From the NCBI RefSeq assembly GCF_007995085.1, contig NZ_VOQS01000005.1:496001-560000 (forward strand): 64,000 nt of DNA, written 5' to 3'. The translations under genes were made by a program, and so were the position numbers. This document shows, piece after piece, positions 24,410 through 34,300 of this stretch (positions are counted from its first letter, which is position 1; every line of letters begins with the position of its first letter). Source of the stretch: Paraburkholderia azotifigens. GTDB lineage: Bacteria; Pseudomonadota; Gammaproteobacteria; Burkholderiales; Burkholderiaceae. A model generated the notes under the pieces. It did no database searches. It worked only from the letters and a program-made list of their open reading frames with translations, and was not told where the DNA came from.

Positions 24410-26002
24410 ATGTTGTTCGATTGGCATTACGCGGCGTCGTTGCTCGGCGACGCCGCATTCTGGAAAGCCGCGTGGCTCGTCGTCGAACTGAGCGTGGCGA
24501 CGTGGGTGACCGGCATCGTCGCCGGGTTCATGCTGGCGCTCGGCAAGCAGTCGGCGTTCATGCCGCTGCGCGCCGCGTGCGGCGCGTATATCTGGCTGTT
24601 TCGCAGCTTGCCGCTGCTGGTGCTGCTGATCTTCGTCTACAACCTCCCGCAAGTATTGCCGTGGTCGGGCGGCGTGCTGTCCGACCCGTTCTGGGCCGGT
24701 CTGATTGCGCTGTCGATCAGCGAGACCGCGTATATCGCGGAGATTCATCGCGGCGGGCTGCTTGCGCTCAACAAGGGACAGCTCGAAGCGGCGCGCGCGC
24801 TCGGCATCGGCTTCGTCGGGCTGCAACGTCTGATCGTATTGCCGCAGGCATTTCGCGTCGCGCTGCCTTCGTTGATCAACGAGTACATCACGATCGTCAA
24901 GCTGACCTCGCTGGTATCGGTGATCTCTCTCGCTGAAATCCTGCTGGTGGGCGAGCGGCTCTACACGCAGAACTTCAAGGTGCTCGAAACGATGCTCGCC
25001 GTGTCGTTCTATTACGTGCTGATCGTCACCGTGTTCGGTCATCTGCTGAAGATGCTCGAAAAGCGTCTCGACGTGACGCGCCGCAAGCACGCCGTGATGA
25101 TCGACGTGGCCGTGCCGCCAGCGCAGGCATCGGCGGCCGTAGCGCGGGCTCGCCCGAAAGGCGCTGAACGTGCGCTCGAAGCCGTCGGCATTCACAAGCG
25201 CTATGGGCAGCACGAAGTGCTGAAGGGGATCGATCTGAGCGTGCAGGCGGGAGAAGTCGTGTCGATCATTGGACCGTCGGGCTCCGGCAAGACCTCGCTG
25301 ATCCGCACGCTGAACGGCCTCGAGACGCTCGACGACGGCGAAGTGCGCCTGCATGGCCGCGCGTTCCTGCAAGCCGCGCATCGCGGCAAGACGCCGCGCG
25401 GCGAATACATGCGCGGGATCCTGGACATCGGCATGGTGTTCCAGAATTTCAATCTGTTTCCGCACAAGACGGTGCTGCAGAACGTCACGCTTGCACCTCG
25501 TTATCACGGCCGCTTATCGGGCAGTGCATCGGGCAGTACTTCGGGCAGTACATCGGGCAGTACATCGGGCAGTACTTCGGGCAGTACATCGGGCAGTACA
25601 TCGGGCAGTGCATCGGATGGCGAGGGCATGCAACTGCTCGCGAAGGTCGGCATGGCGGCGCATGCGCACAAGTACCCGCATCAGCTGTCGGGCGGGCAGC
25701 AGCAGCGCGTGGCGATTGCGCGTGCGCTCGCGATGCAGCCTTCCATCGTGTTGTTCGACGAGCCGACCTCCGCGCTCGATCCCGAACTCGTGCAGGAAGT
25801 GCTGAAAGTGATCGAGCAGCTCGCACGCGACGGCATGACGATGATCATCGTCACGCACGAGATCAAGTTCGCGTTCCGCATCTCGGACCGCGTCGTGTTC
25901 ATGGAAGCGGGTAGGATACTCAGCGATGGTCCTCCCGTCGAACTGGCGAAGCAGAAGACTTCGCGCATCGCCAGTTTTCTGAAAGACGTTCACATCGCCT
26001 GA
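24410..26002 (+). CDS. Fused ABC permease-ATPase (polar amino acid type) with internal SGST repeat
   Basis: A 530-residue single protein that combines two normally separate importer subunits. Residues 1-222 are a HisM/GlnP-type permease with five spans and ISETAYIAEIHRGGLLAL...LEAARALG. A linker leads to an ATPase from residue 246: Walker A GPSGSGKTS at 288-296, Q-loop VFQNFNLFP, signature LSGGQQQR at 426-433, Walker B VLFDEP ending at D450-E451 and H-loop VTHE. Between Q-loop and signature, residues 370-401 are eight SGST/SGSA repeats encoded by a 12-bp tandem array. They replace part of the helical subdomain, and probably form a flexible loop. Confidence 0.93.
   Translation: MLFDWHYAASLLGDAAFWKAAWLVVELSVATWVTGIVAGFMLALGKQSAFMPLRAACGAYIWLFRSLPLLVLLIFVYNLPQVLPWSGGVLSDPFWAGLIALSISETAYIAEIHRGGLLALNKGQLEAARALGIGFVGLQRLIVLPQAFRVALPSLINEYITIVKLTSLVSVISLAEILLVGERLYTQNFKVLETMLAVSFYYVLIVTVFGHLLKMLEKRLDVTRRKHAVMIDVAVPPAQASAAVARARPKGAERALEAVGIHKRYGQHEVLKGIDLSVQAGEVVSIIGPSGSGKTSLIRTLNGLETLDDGEVRLHGRAFLQAAHRGKTPRGEYMRGILDIGMVFQNFNLFPHKTVLQNVTLAPRYHGRLSGSASGSTSGSTSGSTSGSTSGSTSGSTSGSASDGEGMQLLAKVGMAAHAHKYPHQLSGGQQQRVAIARALAMQPSIVLFDEPTSALDPELVQEVLKVIEQLARDGMTMIIVTHEIKFAFRISDRVVFMEAGRILSDGPPVELAKQKTSRIASFLKDVHIA
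25517..25612 (+). repeat. 12-bp tandem repeat, 8 copies, inside ABC ATPase gene
   Basis: Eight head-to-tail copies of TCGGGCAGTACA (variants ending ACT or GCA) encode Ser-Gly-Ser-Thr/Ala in frame. The unit is a multiple of three, so copy-number changes would keep the frame and only lengthen or shorten the loop. Outer copies end GCA and inner copies ACA/ACT. Confidence 0.97.
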
Positions 26003-26010
26003 GCCGACGA

Positions 26011-26694
26011 ATGACAACAACACGTACGACCGAGACACGCACGCCTGCCGCATCCGTCGCCGAGACCGACCAGTCCGTGACCGACCGCATCCTGTCGACG
26101 ATCCGCGATGAGATCATCGAAGGCCGGCTGCTGCCCGGCACGGCGCTCGTCGAAAACGATCTGACGCAGCTGCACAACGTGTCGCGCAACACGCTGCGCG
26201 AAGCATTGCGGCTGCTGTGCCGCGAAGGTCTCGCCGTGCATTACCGGCATCGCGGCGTCGTCGTGCGCACGCTCACGCGGCAAGACGTGCGCGACATCTA
26301 CCGCGTGCGGCGCACGCTCGAACTGCAGGCGCTGTCGCGCGAAGCGCCCATCGAACCAGACGATCTCGCGTTGATGCGCGATGCGATCCGCTGTGCGCAG
26401 GAAGCCGCCGAGCGCGAAGACTGGCGCTCGGTCGGCACGTATAGCCTGGTGTTTCACCGGCATATCGTGCGCCTGCTGCAAAGCGCATTGTTCGATGCGT
26501 TCTTCACGACGATTCTCGCGCAGCTGCGGCTCGTGTTCGCGTCCGCACCCGACGAAAAGCGTTTCCAGAAGCCGTGGGTCGCAAAAGACCAGCGCATTTT
26601 CGCGCTGATCGAGCGCGGCAGTCTGGACAAGGCGCAGGCGGCGCTGGCCGATTATCTGGCGGAGTCCGAGCACGCGATGCTCGACTATCTGTGA
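26011..26694 (+). CDS. GntR family regulator, FCD (FadR) subfamily
   Basis: A 227-residue regulator. The winged helix-turn-helix is at about residues 22-88: ILSTIRDEIIEGRLLPGTAL, then LHNVSRNTLREALRLLCREGL and VVVRTLTRQDVRDIYRVRR. The all-helical FCD effector domain follows, with metal-ligand-like YSLVFHRHIV and a C-terminal AQAALADYLAESEHAMLDYL. It begins 8 bases after the fused ABC gene, so is part of the operon, and probably binds the twin palindromes at 23435-23469. Confidence 0.92.
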   Translation: MTTTRTTETRTPAASVAETDQSVTDRILSTIRDEIIEGRLLPGTALVENDLTQLHNVSRNTLREALRLLCREGLAVHYRHRGVVVRTLTRQDVRDIYRVRRTLELQALSREAPIEPDDLALMRDAIRCAQEAAEREDWRSVGTYSLVFHRHIVRLLQSALFDAFFTTILAQLRLVFASAPDEKRFQKPWVAKDQRIFALIERGSLDKAQAALADYLAESEHAMLDYL

Positions 26695-26725
26695 CACCTC
26701 TATCGCATCAAAGGAGCGATCTCTC

Positions 26726-27580
26726 ATGCTGAATTACCCGGCCGCTTATCAATCGACTCAAGGTTCGGCGCTCGACGTCGACAAGGCCTTCTACGGACGC
26801 ATCGCGGCGGACCACGATGGCCGCGAACTGATCGAGTCGATCGTGATTCCGATCCGTTCGGGCCAGGCGTGGACGGTGCCGGCGGGACATGTGTTCCGTA
26901 TCGTGACGATCGAAGGGCCGCAGGTGGCGGATCTGAACATGTGGAACCTGCACAACCCGCGCGAGCGGATGTGGGCGTCGCGCACGCGTCAGCTGCAGGC
27001 CGCGCACGTCAGCACGTTCGACCGTCTCTGGTCGACGCTGCCGTTTCTGCGGCCGATGGTGACGATCACCGACGACAGCCTCGCGAATTACGGCATCGAC
27101 GAACACGGCGGACGCGTGCACGATCTGCTCGGCACGCGCTGCGATCCGTACGTCAACCGGATGCTGACGGGCGAGGACTTTCACTTCCATTGCCATTCGA
27201 ACCTCACGCGCGCGGTCGCACCATACGGACTGACCGAGTACGACGTGCATGACGTGCTCAACGTCTTTCAATGCACCGGCCTGAATTTCGACGACAAGTA
27301 CTTCATGAAGGCGTGCCCGGCGAAGAAGGGCGATTACCTGGAGTTCTTTGCGGAGATCGATCTGCTGTGCGCATTGTCGACCTGTCCTGGCGGCGATCTG
27401 TCGTTGCCGATGTGGGGGCCGGACGCGCGCGATCCGCTCGAAGTGTGCCGCCCGCTCGGCGTGGAAATCTATCGGCTCGCGCCGCGCCTGCTCGAAGGGT
27501 GGTCGACGCCGCCCGTCGCCGCCTACAAGGGGCAGCATGGACTGGCGATCACGCAGCCCGATTGGCAGCGTGCCGGCTGA
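26726..27580 (+). CDS. DUF1989 / urea carboxylase-associated family protein
   Basis: A 284-residue protein of the DUF1989 family. The fold begins with SIVIPIRSGQAWTVPAGHVFRIVTIEGPQVADLNMWN and carries HFHCHSNLTRAV, FQCTGLNFDDKYFMKACPAKKGDYLEFFAEIDLLCALSTCPGGD, with a row of conserved cysteines. Shorter members of this family assist urea/guanidine carboxylases (CgdA/CgdB type), but the longer type here is less understood. AAAGGAGCG precedes the start. It lies 31 bases after the GntR gene in the same operon, suggesting a nitrogen-rich imported substrate. Confidence 0.82.
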   Translation: MLNYPAAYQSTQGSALDVDKAFYGRIAADHDGRELIESIVIPIRSGQAWTVPAGHVFRIVTIEGPQVADLNMWNLHNPRERMWASRTRQLQAAHVSTFDRLWSTLPFLRPMVTITDDSLANYGIDEHGGRVHDLLGTRCDPYVNRMLTGEDFHFHCHSNLTRAVAPYGLTEYDVHDVLNVFQCTGLNFDDKYFMKACPAKKGDYLEFFAEIDLLCALSTCPGGDLSLPMWGPDARDPLEVCRPLGVEIYRLAPRLLEGWSTPPVAAYKGQHGLAITQPDWQRAG

Positions 27581-27706
27581 ACACGTTCGGCACAATCCGA
27601 TACGCGCAAGCTCGGGGCCGCGTATCGCCGCGAACCCCAGCCGCGCCTGAAAGGATCGCAAGGCACACCGGATGCTTGCCTCGTCTGCGTGATATTCAGG
27701 GAGCGC

Positions 27707-30013
27707 ATGATGAGCACGGTGCACAAGAAGACAGACGCGTATCAGCACGCAAGCGGAGGATGGGGTTCGGTCAAGGCCGTCGCGGGCGCGCTGGTGCACG
27801 AGGGGGCGCCCGTCACTACGAGCCGCGTGCTGGTGCATCAGAACAAGACTGACGGTTTCATGTGCGTCAGCTGTTCGTGGGCCAAGCCGGCGCATTCGCA
27901 TCCGTTCGAGTTCTGCGAGAGCGGCGCGAAAGCGACCGCGTGGGATATGACTTCGCGCCGCGTCGATCCCGCGTTTTTCGCCGCGCACACGTTGAGCGAA
28001 CTCGAAACGTGGCACGACCACGATCTCGAAGAAGCGGGCCGCCTCTGCGCGCCGATGCGCTGGGACGCCGCCACGGACAAATACGTCGAAACCACCTGGG
28101 AACATGCGTTCGGCGAGATCGGCCGCGAACTGCGCATGCTCGATCCCGATTCGGTCGTGTTCTACACATCGGGGCGGGCGTCGCTGGAAACGTCGTACAT
28201 GTACCAGCTTTTCGCACGCATGTACGGCACCAACAATCTGCCCGACAGCTCGAACATGTGCCACGAGAGCACGAGTGTCGGGCTGACGGAGGCGATCGGC
28301 GTGGGCGTCGGCACGATCACGCTCGACGATTTCAGACATACCGATCTGATGTTCTTCTTCGGGCACAACGTCGGCACCAACAGTCCGCGCATGCTGCACG
28401 ATTTGCAGGCGGCGCGCGAGCGCGGCGTCCCCATCATCACGTTCAATCCGATACGCGAGCCGGGGCTCGTGAGCTTCGTCAATCCGCAGTCGCCGCTGCA
28501 AATGGTCACACCGGGCGCGACGCAGATCAGCACGCAGTATCACCAGGTGAGGGCGGGCGGCGACTCCGCGGCGATCGCGGGCATCTGCAAGGCGGTGATC
28601 GAAGCCGACGACCAGGCAAAGGCGGAGGGGCGCGAACGGATCGTCGATGTCGCCTTTATCGACGAGCACACGGCGGGCTTCGACGCATTCGCCGACTACG
28701 TCCGCACGACCGGCTGGGAAGAGATCGAACAGATGAGCGGCCTGCCGCGCACCGCGCTGATCGAGGCCGCCGACGAGTACATGCGCGCCAAAGCCGTGAT
28801 CGCCCATTACGGCATGGGTCTCACGCAGCACCGGATGGGGGTGCAGAACGTGCGCATGATCGTGAACCTGCTGCTTCTGCGCGGCAACATCGGCAAGCCT
28901 GGCGCAGGTCCGTCGCCGATCCGCGGGCATTCAAACGTGCAGGGCCAGCGCACCGTCGGCATCACCGAAAAGCCGAAGCTCGTGCCGCTCGACAAACTGG
29001 CCGGGCAATACCGCTTCGAGCCGCCGCGCGAAGCAGGCATGTCGACCGTCGATGCGTGCCAGGGCGTGATCGAAGGGCGCGTGCGTGCCGTCATGCAGCT
29101 GGGCGGCAACCTCGTACGCTCGGTGCCGGACCGTTACGCCATCGAGCCCGCGTGGCGCAAGCTGCGTCTGACCGTGAACGTGGCGACCAAGCTCAACCGG
29201 AGCCATCTCGTGCATGGCGAGGTGTCGTATCTGCTGCCGTGCCTGAGCCGCATCGAGATCGACGTGCGCGCCGGCAAGCCGCAAGCCGTTGCGATGGAAG
29301 ACAGCACGGGCTGCATGCACGGCTCGCGCGGCGTCGCGTTGCCTGCCAGCGACCGGCTGTTGTCCGAGCCGGCGATCGTCGCGGGCATCGCGATGGCGAC
29401 GCTCGATCAGTCTTGCGTCGACTGGCAGGCGTGGAGCAACGACTACGCGCTGGTGCGCGACGCGATCGCCGAGACGTATCCCGACATCTTTCACGACTTC
29501 AACGCGCGCCTGTGGACGCCGGGCGGTTTTCATCGTCCGCTCGCCGCGCGCGAGCGGAAATGGAAAACGCAGAGCGGCAAAGCGGAGTTCGGTGTGCCCG
29601 AGACCCTGAACGAAGACCCCGACATGCGGGAGCGCAGCGCCGCCGATCTGCGCCTGTTCACACTGCGCAGCGACAGCCAGTTCAACACGACGATCTATCG
29701 GCTGGACGACCGGTTTCGCGGCATCAGCGGCACGCGGATGGTGGTGTTGATGAATCCCGTGGACATCGCCCGTCATGGGCTCGATCCGGGCATGTCGGTC
29801 TCGCTCGAAGCCGTTTCGCCGGATGGCGTGAGGCGGCGGGTGGACGGCTTCACGGTGGTCAGTTTCGATCTGCCCGTGGGCTGCGCGGCGGGCTACTACC
29901 CGGAATGCAACCCGCTGATTCCGCTCTCGCATCATGCGAAAGAGAGCAAGGTGCCCGCGGCGAAATCCGTTCCGGTGCGAGTGGTTCGCGAGCGGGAGGA
30001 TCAGCGGGGTTGA
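27707..30013 (+). CDS. FdhF/YdeP family molybdopterin-dependent oxidoreductase
   Basis: A 768-residue molybdenum enzyme of the formate dehydrogenase-like YdeP group. C53, C56 and C70 (CVSCSWAKP...FEFC) are candidate iron-sulfur cluster ligands. C185 in SSNMCHESTSVGL is the likely molybdenum ligand. The bis-MGD binding domains follow, including FFFGHNVGTNSPRM, GMGLTQHRMGVQNVRMI and a C-terminal FDLPVGCAAGYYPECNPL. GGGAG precedes the first of two ATG codons. YdeP-like enzymes have no firmly established substrate; location after an ABC/GntR/DUF1989 set suggests oxidation or reduction of the same imported compound. No dedicated electron-transfer subunit is adjacent. Confidence 0.88.
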   Translation: MMSTVHKKTDAYQHASGGWGSVKAVAGALVHEGAPVTTSRVLVHQNKTDGFMCVSCSWAKPAHSHPFEFCESGAKATAWDMTSRRVDPAFFAAHTLSELETWHDHDLEEAGRLCAPMRWDAATDKYVETTWEHAFGEIGRELRMLDPDSVVFYTSGRASLETSYMYQLFARMYGTNNLPDSSNMCHESTSVGLTEAIGVGVGTITLDDFRHTDLMFFFGHNVGTNSPRMLHDLQAARERGVPIITFNPIREPGLVSFVNPQSPLQMVTPGATQISTQYHQVRAGGDSAAIAGICKAVIEADDQAKAEGRERIVDVAFIDEHTAGFDAFADYVRTTGWEEIEQMSGLPRTALIEAADEYMRAKAVIAHYGMGLTQHRMGVQNVRMIVNLLLLRGNIGKPGAGPSPIRGHSNVQGQRTVGITEKPKLVPLDKLAGQYRFEPPREAGMSTVDACQGVIEGRVRAVMQLGGNLVRSVPDRYAIEPAWRKLRLTVNVATKLNRSHLVHGEVSYLLPCLSRIEIDVRAGKPQAVAMEDSTGCMHGSRGVALPASDRLLSEPAIVAGIAMATLDQSCVDWQAWSNDYALVRDAIAETYPDIFHDFNARLWTPGGFHRPLAARERKWKTQSGKAEFGVPETLNEDPDMRERSAADLRLFTLRSDSQFNTTIYRLDDRFRGISGTRMVVLMNPVDIARHGLDPGMSVSLEAVSPDGVRRRVDGFTVVSFDLPVGCAAGYYPECNPLIPLSHHAKESKVPAAKSVPVRVVREREDQRG

Positions 30014-30016
30014 GCG

Positions 30017-30656
30017 TCAGCCGTCTTTCAGCTGAGGGGCGGCCGCGGCCCGCACACGCATCACCGTTTGACGCGACGTGCCGAACCGCCGCGCGACTTC
30101 GCTGACGGACAGGCCCTTGCCGAGGAAGCGGACGATCCGCTCCTGATCGATACGCGACAGCGAAGCCGGCCGGCCCGTCGGACGTCCGCTTTCGCGCGCC
30201 GATTTCAGGCTGTTCGTGCTGCGCTCGCTGCGCGCCGACGTCTCCATCCGGATGATCGCCCTGAGCGTCTTCACCGCCTGCGGCTCGGGACGCCGCGTGA
30301 GTTCGGCGCCGCCCAGCTCGACGCAGCGCACCGCAATCTTTGCCTTCCGGCACTGCATCAATGTCGACAGCACGTCGCGCGCATTGCAGCCGAGCGACGC
30401 GAGTTCCAGCACGACCAGCGCATCGTCGGGGGCGATGCGGCGCAGCAGCGTGCTCAGTTCTATGCGCTCGGCCGCCGGCACGAAAGGCGGCACGTGGTCG
30501 ACGGCGACGCGGTTGAGCACCACCGTGTAACCGGCGCGATCGAGGTCGATCAGTTCCTGCTCGGGGAACTGGCGAGCGTGCGGGTTGTTGATATAGAAGT
30601 AGGTCTTTTGTGCAGGAGCGTCCGGCTGCAACTGCGGCGCAAGCGCTTTATTCATA
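30017..30656 (-). CDS. Serine-recombinase-like DNA-binding protein without catalytic residues
   Basis: A 212-residue protein. Its N-terminus has the fold pattern of a resolvase catalytic domain (FYINNPHARQFPEQELIDLDRAGY, then RIELSTLLRRIAPDDALVVLELASLG), but the catalytic serine and arginines are not where a resolvase needs them: YxRVS reads YFYINNP and LDRLGR reads LASLGCN. The C-terminus keeps a Hin-type helix-turn-helix, GRPASLSRIDQERIVRFL and SVSEVARRFGTSRQTVMRV. It is probably a repurposed DNA-binding protein. The start at 30656 (or 30662) overlaps the upstream gene stop. Confidence 0.75.
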
Positions 30657-31232
30657 GCCATAGCCGAGAATTCCGTGCTGGATGATGGTGTCAATGGACG
30701 CGGGTTTCTCCAGCACCGCGTCGAAGCCCTCCCAGTCATGGCCAAGCAGCGAGGGCGGGACCATCGCGATCATGCGGGTGAACGGGTAGGCCTTGAGCCG
30801 TTTGATGGCCTGCGCTTCGGCCGGAGCCGGCTTTCGCTCGAAGTCGGCGACGACGGCGGAAGCGGGCTCGGCCGCCCGCTCTTCGTCCGACGGATAGCGC
30901 GACATGACCGTCGCCTTGAAACCCCGCAGCCGCAACAGAAGCGCGATCGATTCCGCAACGTGCGCGTTGCCCTCCAGCACCACCACCAGCCTGTTCGTGT
31001 ACGGGTGGCAGCTGTCGGCGATGGCCGCGCTGCGCAACGCGGCTTCGCTGCTCAACCAGAGCAGACGGGCATCGTTGTAGGCAGTGCGTGCCGAGCGCAG
31101 CGCTTGTTCGTCTGTGTTCGATCTGGCGGCCAGCGCCTGCAGACGCATCTGGGCTGCTTCGAGCCGCGTGAACGCTACGTCGAATTGCGCCTTCGCGTAT
31201 CCGACAGGATCGTTACCGATATCGTTCGCCAC
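30648..31232 (-). CDS. Coiled-coil plus receiver-like domain protein
   Basis: A 194-residue protein. Residues 15-70 are predicted coiled coil (FTRLEAAQMRLQALAARSNTDEQALRSARTAYNDA). Residues 80-185 resemble a response-regulator receiver (LVVVLEGNAHVAESIALLLRLRGFKATVMSR...FDAVLEKPASIDTII) with the conserved lysine in EKP. The acidic pocket and phospho-acceptor aspartate are weak: VVADFE may supply an aspartate. It overlaps the recombinase-like gene by 9 bases and follows the large hybrid kinase on the same strand, so may act in that signalling chain. Confidence 0.7.
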   Translation of the reverse strand: MANDIGNDPVGYAKAQFDVAFTRLEAAQMRLQALAARSNTDEQALRSARTAYNDARLLWLSSEAALRSAAIADSCHPYTNRLVVVLEGNAHVAESIALLLRLRGFKATVMSRYPSDEERAAEPASAVVADFERKPAPAEAQAIKRLKAYPFTRMIAMVPPSLLGHDWEGFDAVLEKPASIDTIIQHGILGYGYE

Positions 31233-31344
31233 CTCTGCCTCCTTGAGTCCCGTTCGCGGCCGCCCGCGCGGAACAGCACGGGCGGCCGGATGCGTCGATG
31301 ATCGAAGAGCACACGACCGTCGCGGCGATATCGTTCGCGCGACC

Positions 31345-34300
31345 CTAGGTGCGCAGACGCGAGAACACGTGCAGCAGCTCCTCGAGCATGACGGGTTTTT
31401 TCAGGTGCGCGTCGAAGCCCGCGTTCTCCGCCATCTTCACATCGGCTTCCTGGCCGAAGCCGCTGAGCGCGATGCAGATCACGGATTTCATCCCCGGCTC
31501 CTGGCGCAGCTTGCCGACGAACTCAAACCCGTCCATGCCGTGCATGCCGATATCGGACAGCACGACATCGGGGACGTTTCCATTGAGCATCGCGAGCGCT
31601 TCTTCGCCGCTCGTCGCGGTCTGGACGATGGCGCCTTCGCCTTCGAGCAGCAGCCTGAAGGTTTCGACGGTTGCCGCGTCGTCGTCGACCATCAGCACGC
31701 GCACGCCTTGCAGCGAATCCGTCGCGTGGCCGTCGGCTGCCCTCGCATAGTGGAGCGTGCGATGCGTCGGCAGCGTGACCGTGAACGTCGCGCCGCGGCC
31801 CACGCCTTCCGATTCGGCACGCACGGCGCCGCCATGCAGATTGACGAGATCCCGGACCAGCGCGAGGCCGATGCCGAGGCCCGCGCGGCGCGCCATCGGA
31901 TCGCGGCTTTGCTGGAACATGTCGAAGATATGCGGCAGCAGCAGAGGTTCGATGCCCGTACCCGTGTCCGTCACGCGCAGCACGGCTTCGGCGTGCTCGT
32001 TCGTCTGCAGCGAGACGACCACCGAACCGCGCGTCGTGAACTTCAGCGCGTTGCTGATCAGGTTCCAGACGATCTGCTCGACCCGCGTGAGATCGGCATA
32101 GACGATAACGGGCGACTCCGACATCGTGAGACTGAAGGCGATGCCGCGCTGCCGCGCGTCGTCCTGAACCGCGTTGCAGACGCGTTGCACGATCTCGCGC
32201 ATATCGACGATGGTGCGCACGATAGACAGCTTGCCCGTGCGCACGCGCGAAATGTCGAGCAGGTCGTCGATGATCTGCGCCTGGCCGATCACCGTGCGGC
32301 GGATCGTATCGGCGGCACGCGAGATGTTCAGGCTCTGGCGCGTTTCCGGCGCGCGCGCGATCAGCTCCGCGCTGGCGGAGATGAGGTTGAGCGGATGCTT
32401 CAGTTCGTGCGACACGACGGCGAGGAATTCGTCGCGGCGCCGTTGTGCGTCGCGTTCGGTGGCGGCGCGCAGCAGTTCGTTCTGGGTGCCGCGCTCGGCC
32501 GTCGCGTGGCTGAATTCGCCGAGATCGCGCGCGATCTTCGCGAAGCCGCTGACGCCCGCTTCGTCCAGACGCGACAGCACGCCGCTCGCGAAGAAGCGCG
32601 TGCCGTCCTTGCGCACGTGCCAGCGTTCCTCGTCCGTGCGGCCGTTCAGGCGCGCTTCCGCGAATTCCTGCTGCGCGATGTTGGCGGCGCGGTCTTCCTC
32701 GGTCGACAGGATATCGGCGGACTGGCCGATCATTTCCGCCTCGGTATAGCCGAAGATCCGCTCGGCGCCCGCATTCCAGCTGGTCACGAGGCCTTCGTCG
32801 TCGAACGTGATGATCGCGTAGTCTTTGGTGCCTTCCGCGACGATGCGCATGCGCCGCTCGCCTTCGCGCAGAAGGTCTTCCGCCTGGCGGCGGCCCGTGA
32901 TGTCGATGAACGAGAGCACCGCGCCGTCGATGCGGTCTTCCGTCGTACGGTACGGCACGAAGCGCGCGAGATACCAGCGGCCGTCGTTGCTCTTCAGTTC
33001 TCGCTCGATCAGGCGCAAGGAATCGAACGCTTCCGCTGCGTCGTCGGCGAGCTTGTCGTATTCAAGCCGGTGCGTGATGTCGAGCAGCGAGCGGCCGATG
33101 TCCGACGGAATGATGCTGAAGACGTCCGTTGCGCGCGGCGTGTAGCGCTTGATGCAGATATTGCGGTCGACGAAGATCGTGCCGATGTCGTTGGCGGCGA
33201 TCAGGTTCTGCAGGTCGTCGTTGATCTTGCCCGTTTCCTCGACCTTCGACTTGAGTTCCGCGTTGACGGTGGTGAGTTCTTCGTTGATCGACTGAAGTTC
33301 TTCCTTGCTGGTTTCGAGTTCTTCCGTCGCCGAACGCAGTTCTTCGTTGATGGCCTGCAGTTCTTCGTTGGAGGCCTTCAGCTCTTCCGTCGAGGTTTCC
33401 GATTGCTCGATGGTCGACTGCAACTGTTCCTTCGTGCGTTGCAGTTCGCGTTCGAGCTGGCTGATGATCGGGTCTTTCTGCGCGTCGGCCGACGAGGTTT
33501 CCGAGCCGCCCATGCTGTCTTCGACTTCGTCGAACAGCACCAGCACGAAATCCGCGTTCGCTTCGGGATCGTGCACGGGGCGCGCCGTCATGTTGACGAA
33601 ATACGAGCGGCCTTCGCGCACGATCCTCACGCGCCGCGCCTCGACGCTGCGGTTCGTGTGCAGTGCCTGATAGATCGCCGTGCGCAGTTCGAGCCGCAGT
33701 TCGGCGCGCACGACGGCCACGATGTTGTGCGACGGCTCGCCGCCCGAATACTGCAGGAAGCGGCCCGCGCGGTCGGACAGATGGACGATTTCGGAGTCGC
33801 GGCTCACGAGCACGCTGGGCGGCGCGTATTGCTCGACGAGACGCTGATGCAGGTCGCCGAACGAGAAGCGGCGGCGTCCCGGCGGCTGCACCGTCGCCAC
33901 GATGGGCCGCGTGCTCGCCATGCCGGACATGGCGACGGGCACGGGCGTATCGCCGCGCACGGCCATGTTCGCGCGATAGATGCGGTTGCGCTTGTCGATG
34001 ACGCTGAACATCGAGCTGACGCTGTCGGCCGATTCCGAACTGCCGAGGAACAGCACGCCGCCTGGCCGCAGCGCGAAATGGAACATCTTGAGAATCTCGA
34101 TCTGCGCTTCCCTGTCGAGATAGATCAGCAGGTTGCGGCAACAGATCAGATCGAGCCGCGAGAACGGCGGATCGCTGAGTACGTTGTGATGCGCGAACAG
34201 CATGTGCTCGCGCAGTTCCTTCTTCACGCGGTAATGCGCGGCGTCTTTCGAGAAGAACTGGCGCACGCGCGACGTGGTGACGTCGGCGAGAATCGAGTCG

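Noticed and set aside
25517..25612. Repeat array considered as CRISPR
   Set aside because: The repeats are contiguous 12-mers with no spacers and are coding in frame.
26708..28930. A 740-codon minus-strand reading frame opposite DUF1989 and molybdoenzyme genes
   Set aside because: Antisense shadow; both plus-strand genes have clear family motifs and ribosome-binding sites.
30017..30656. Resolvase-like protein as evidence of an active transposon
   Set aside because: Catalytic residues are missing and I see no terminal inverted repeats or target duplications nearby.
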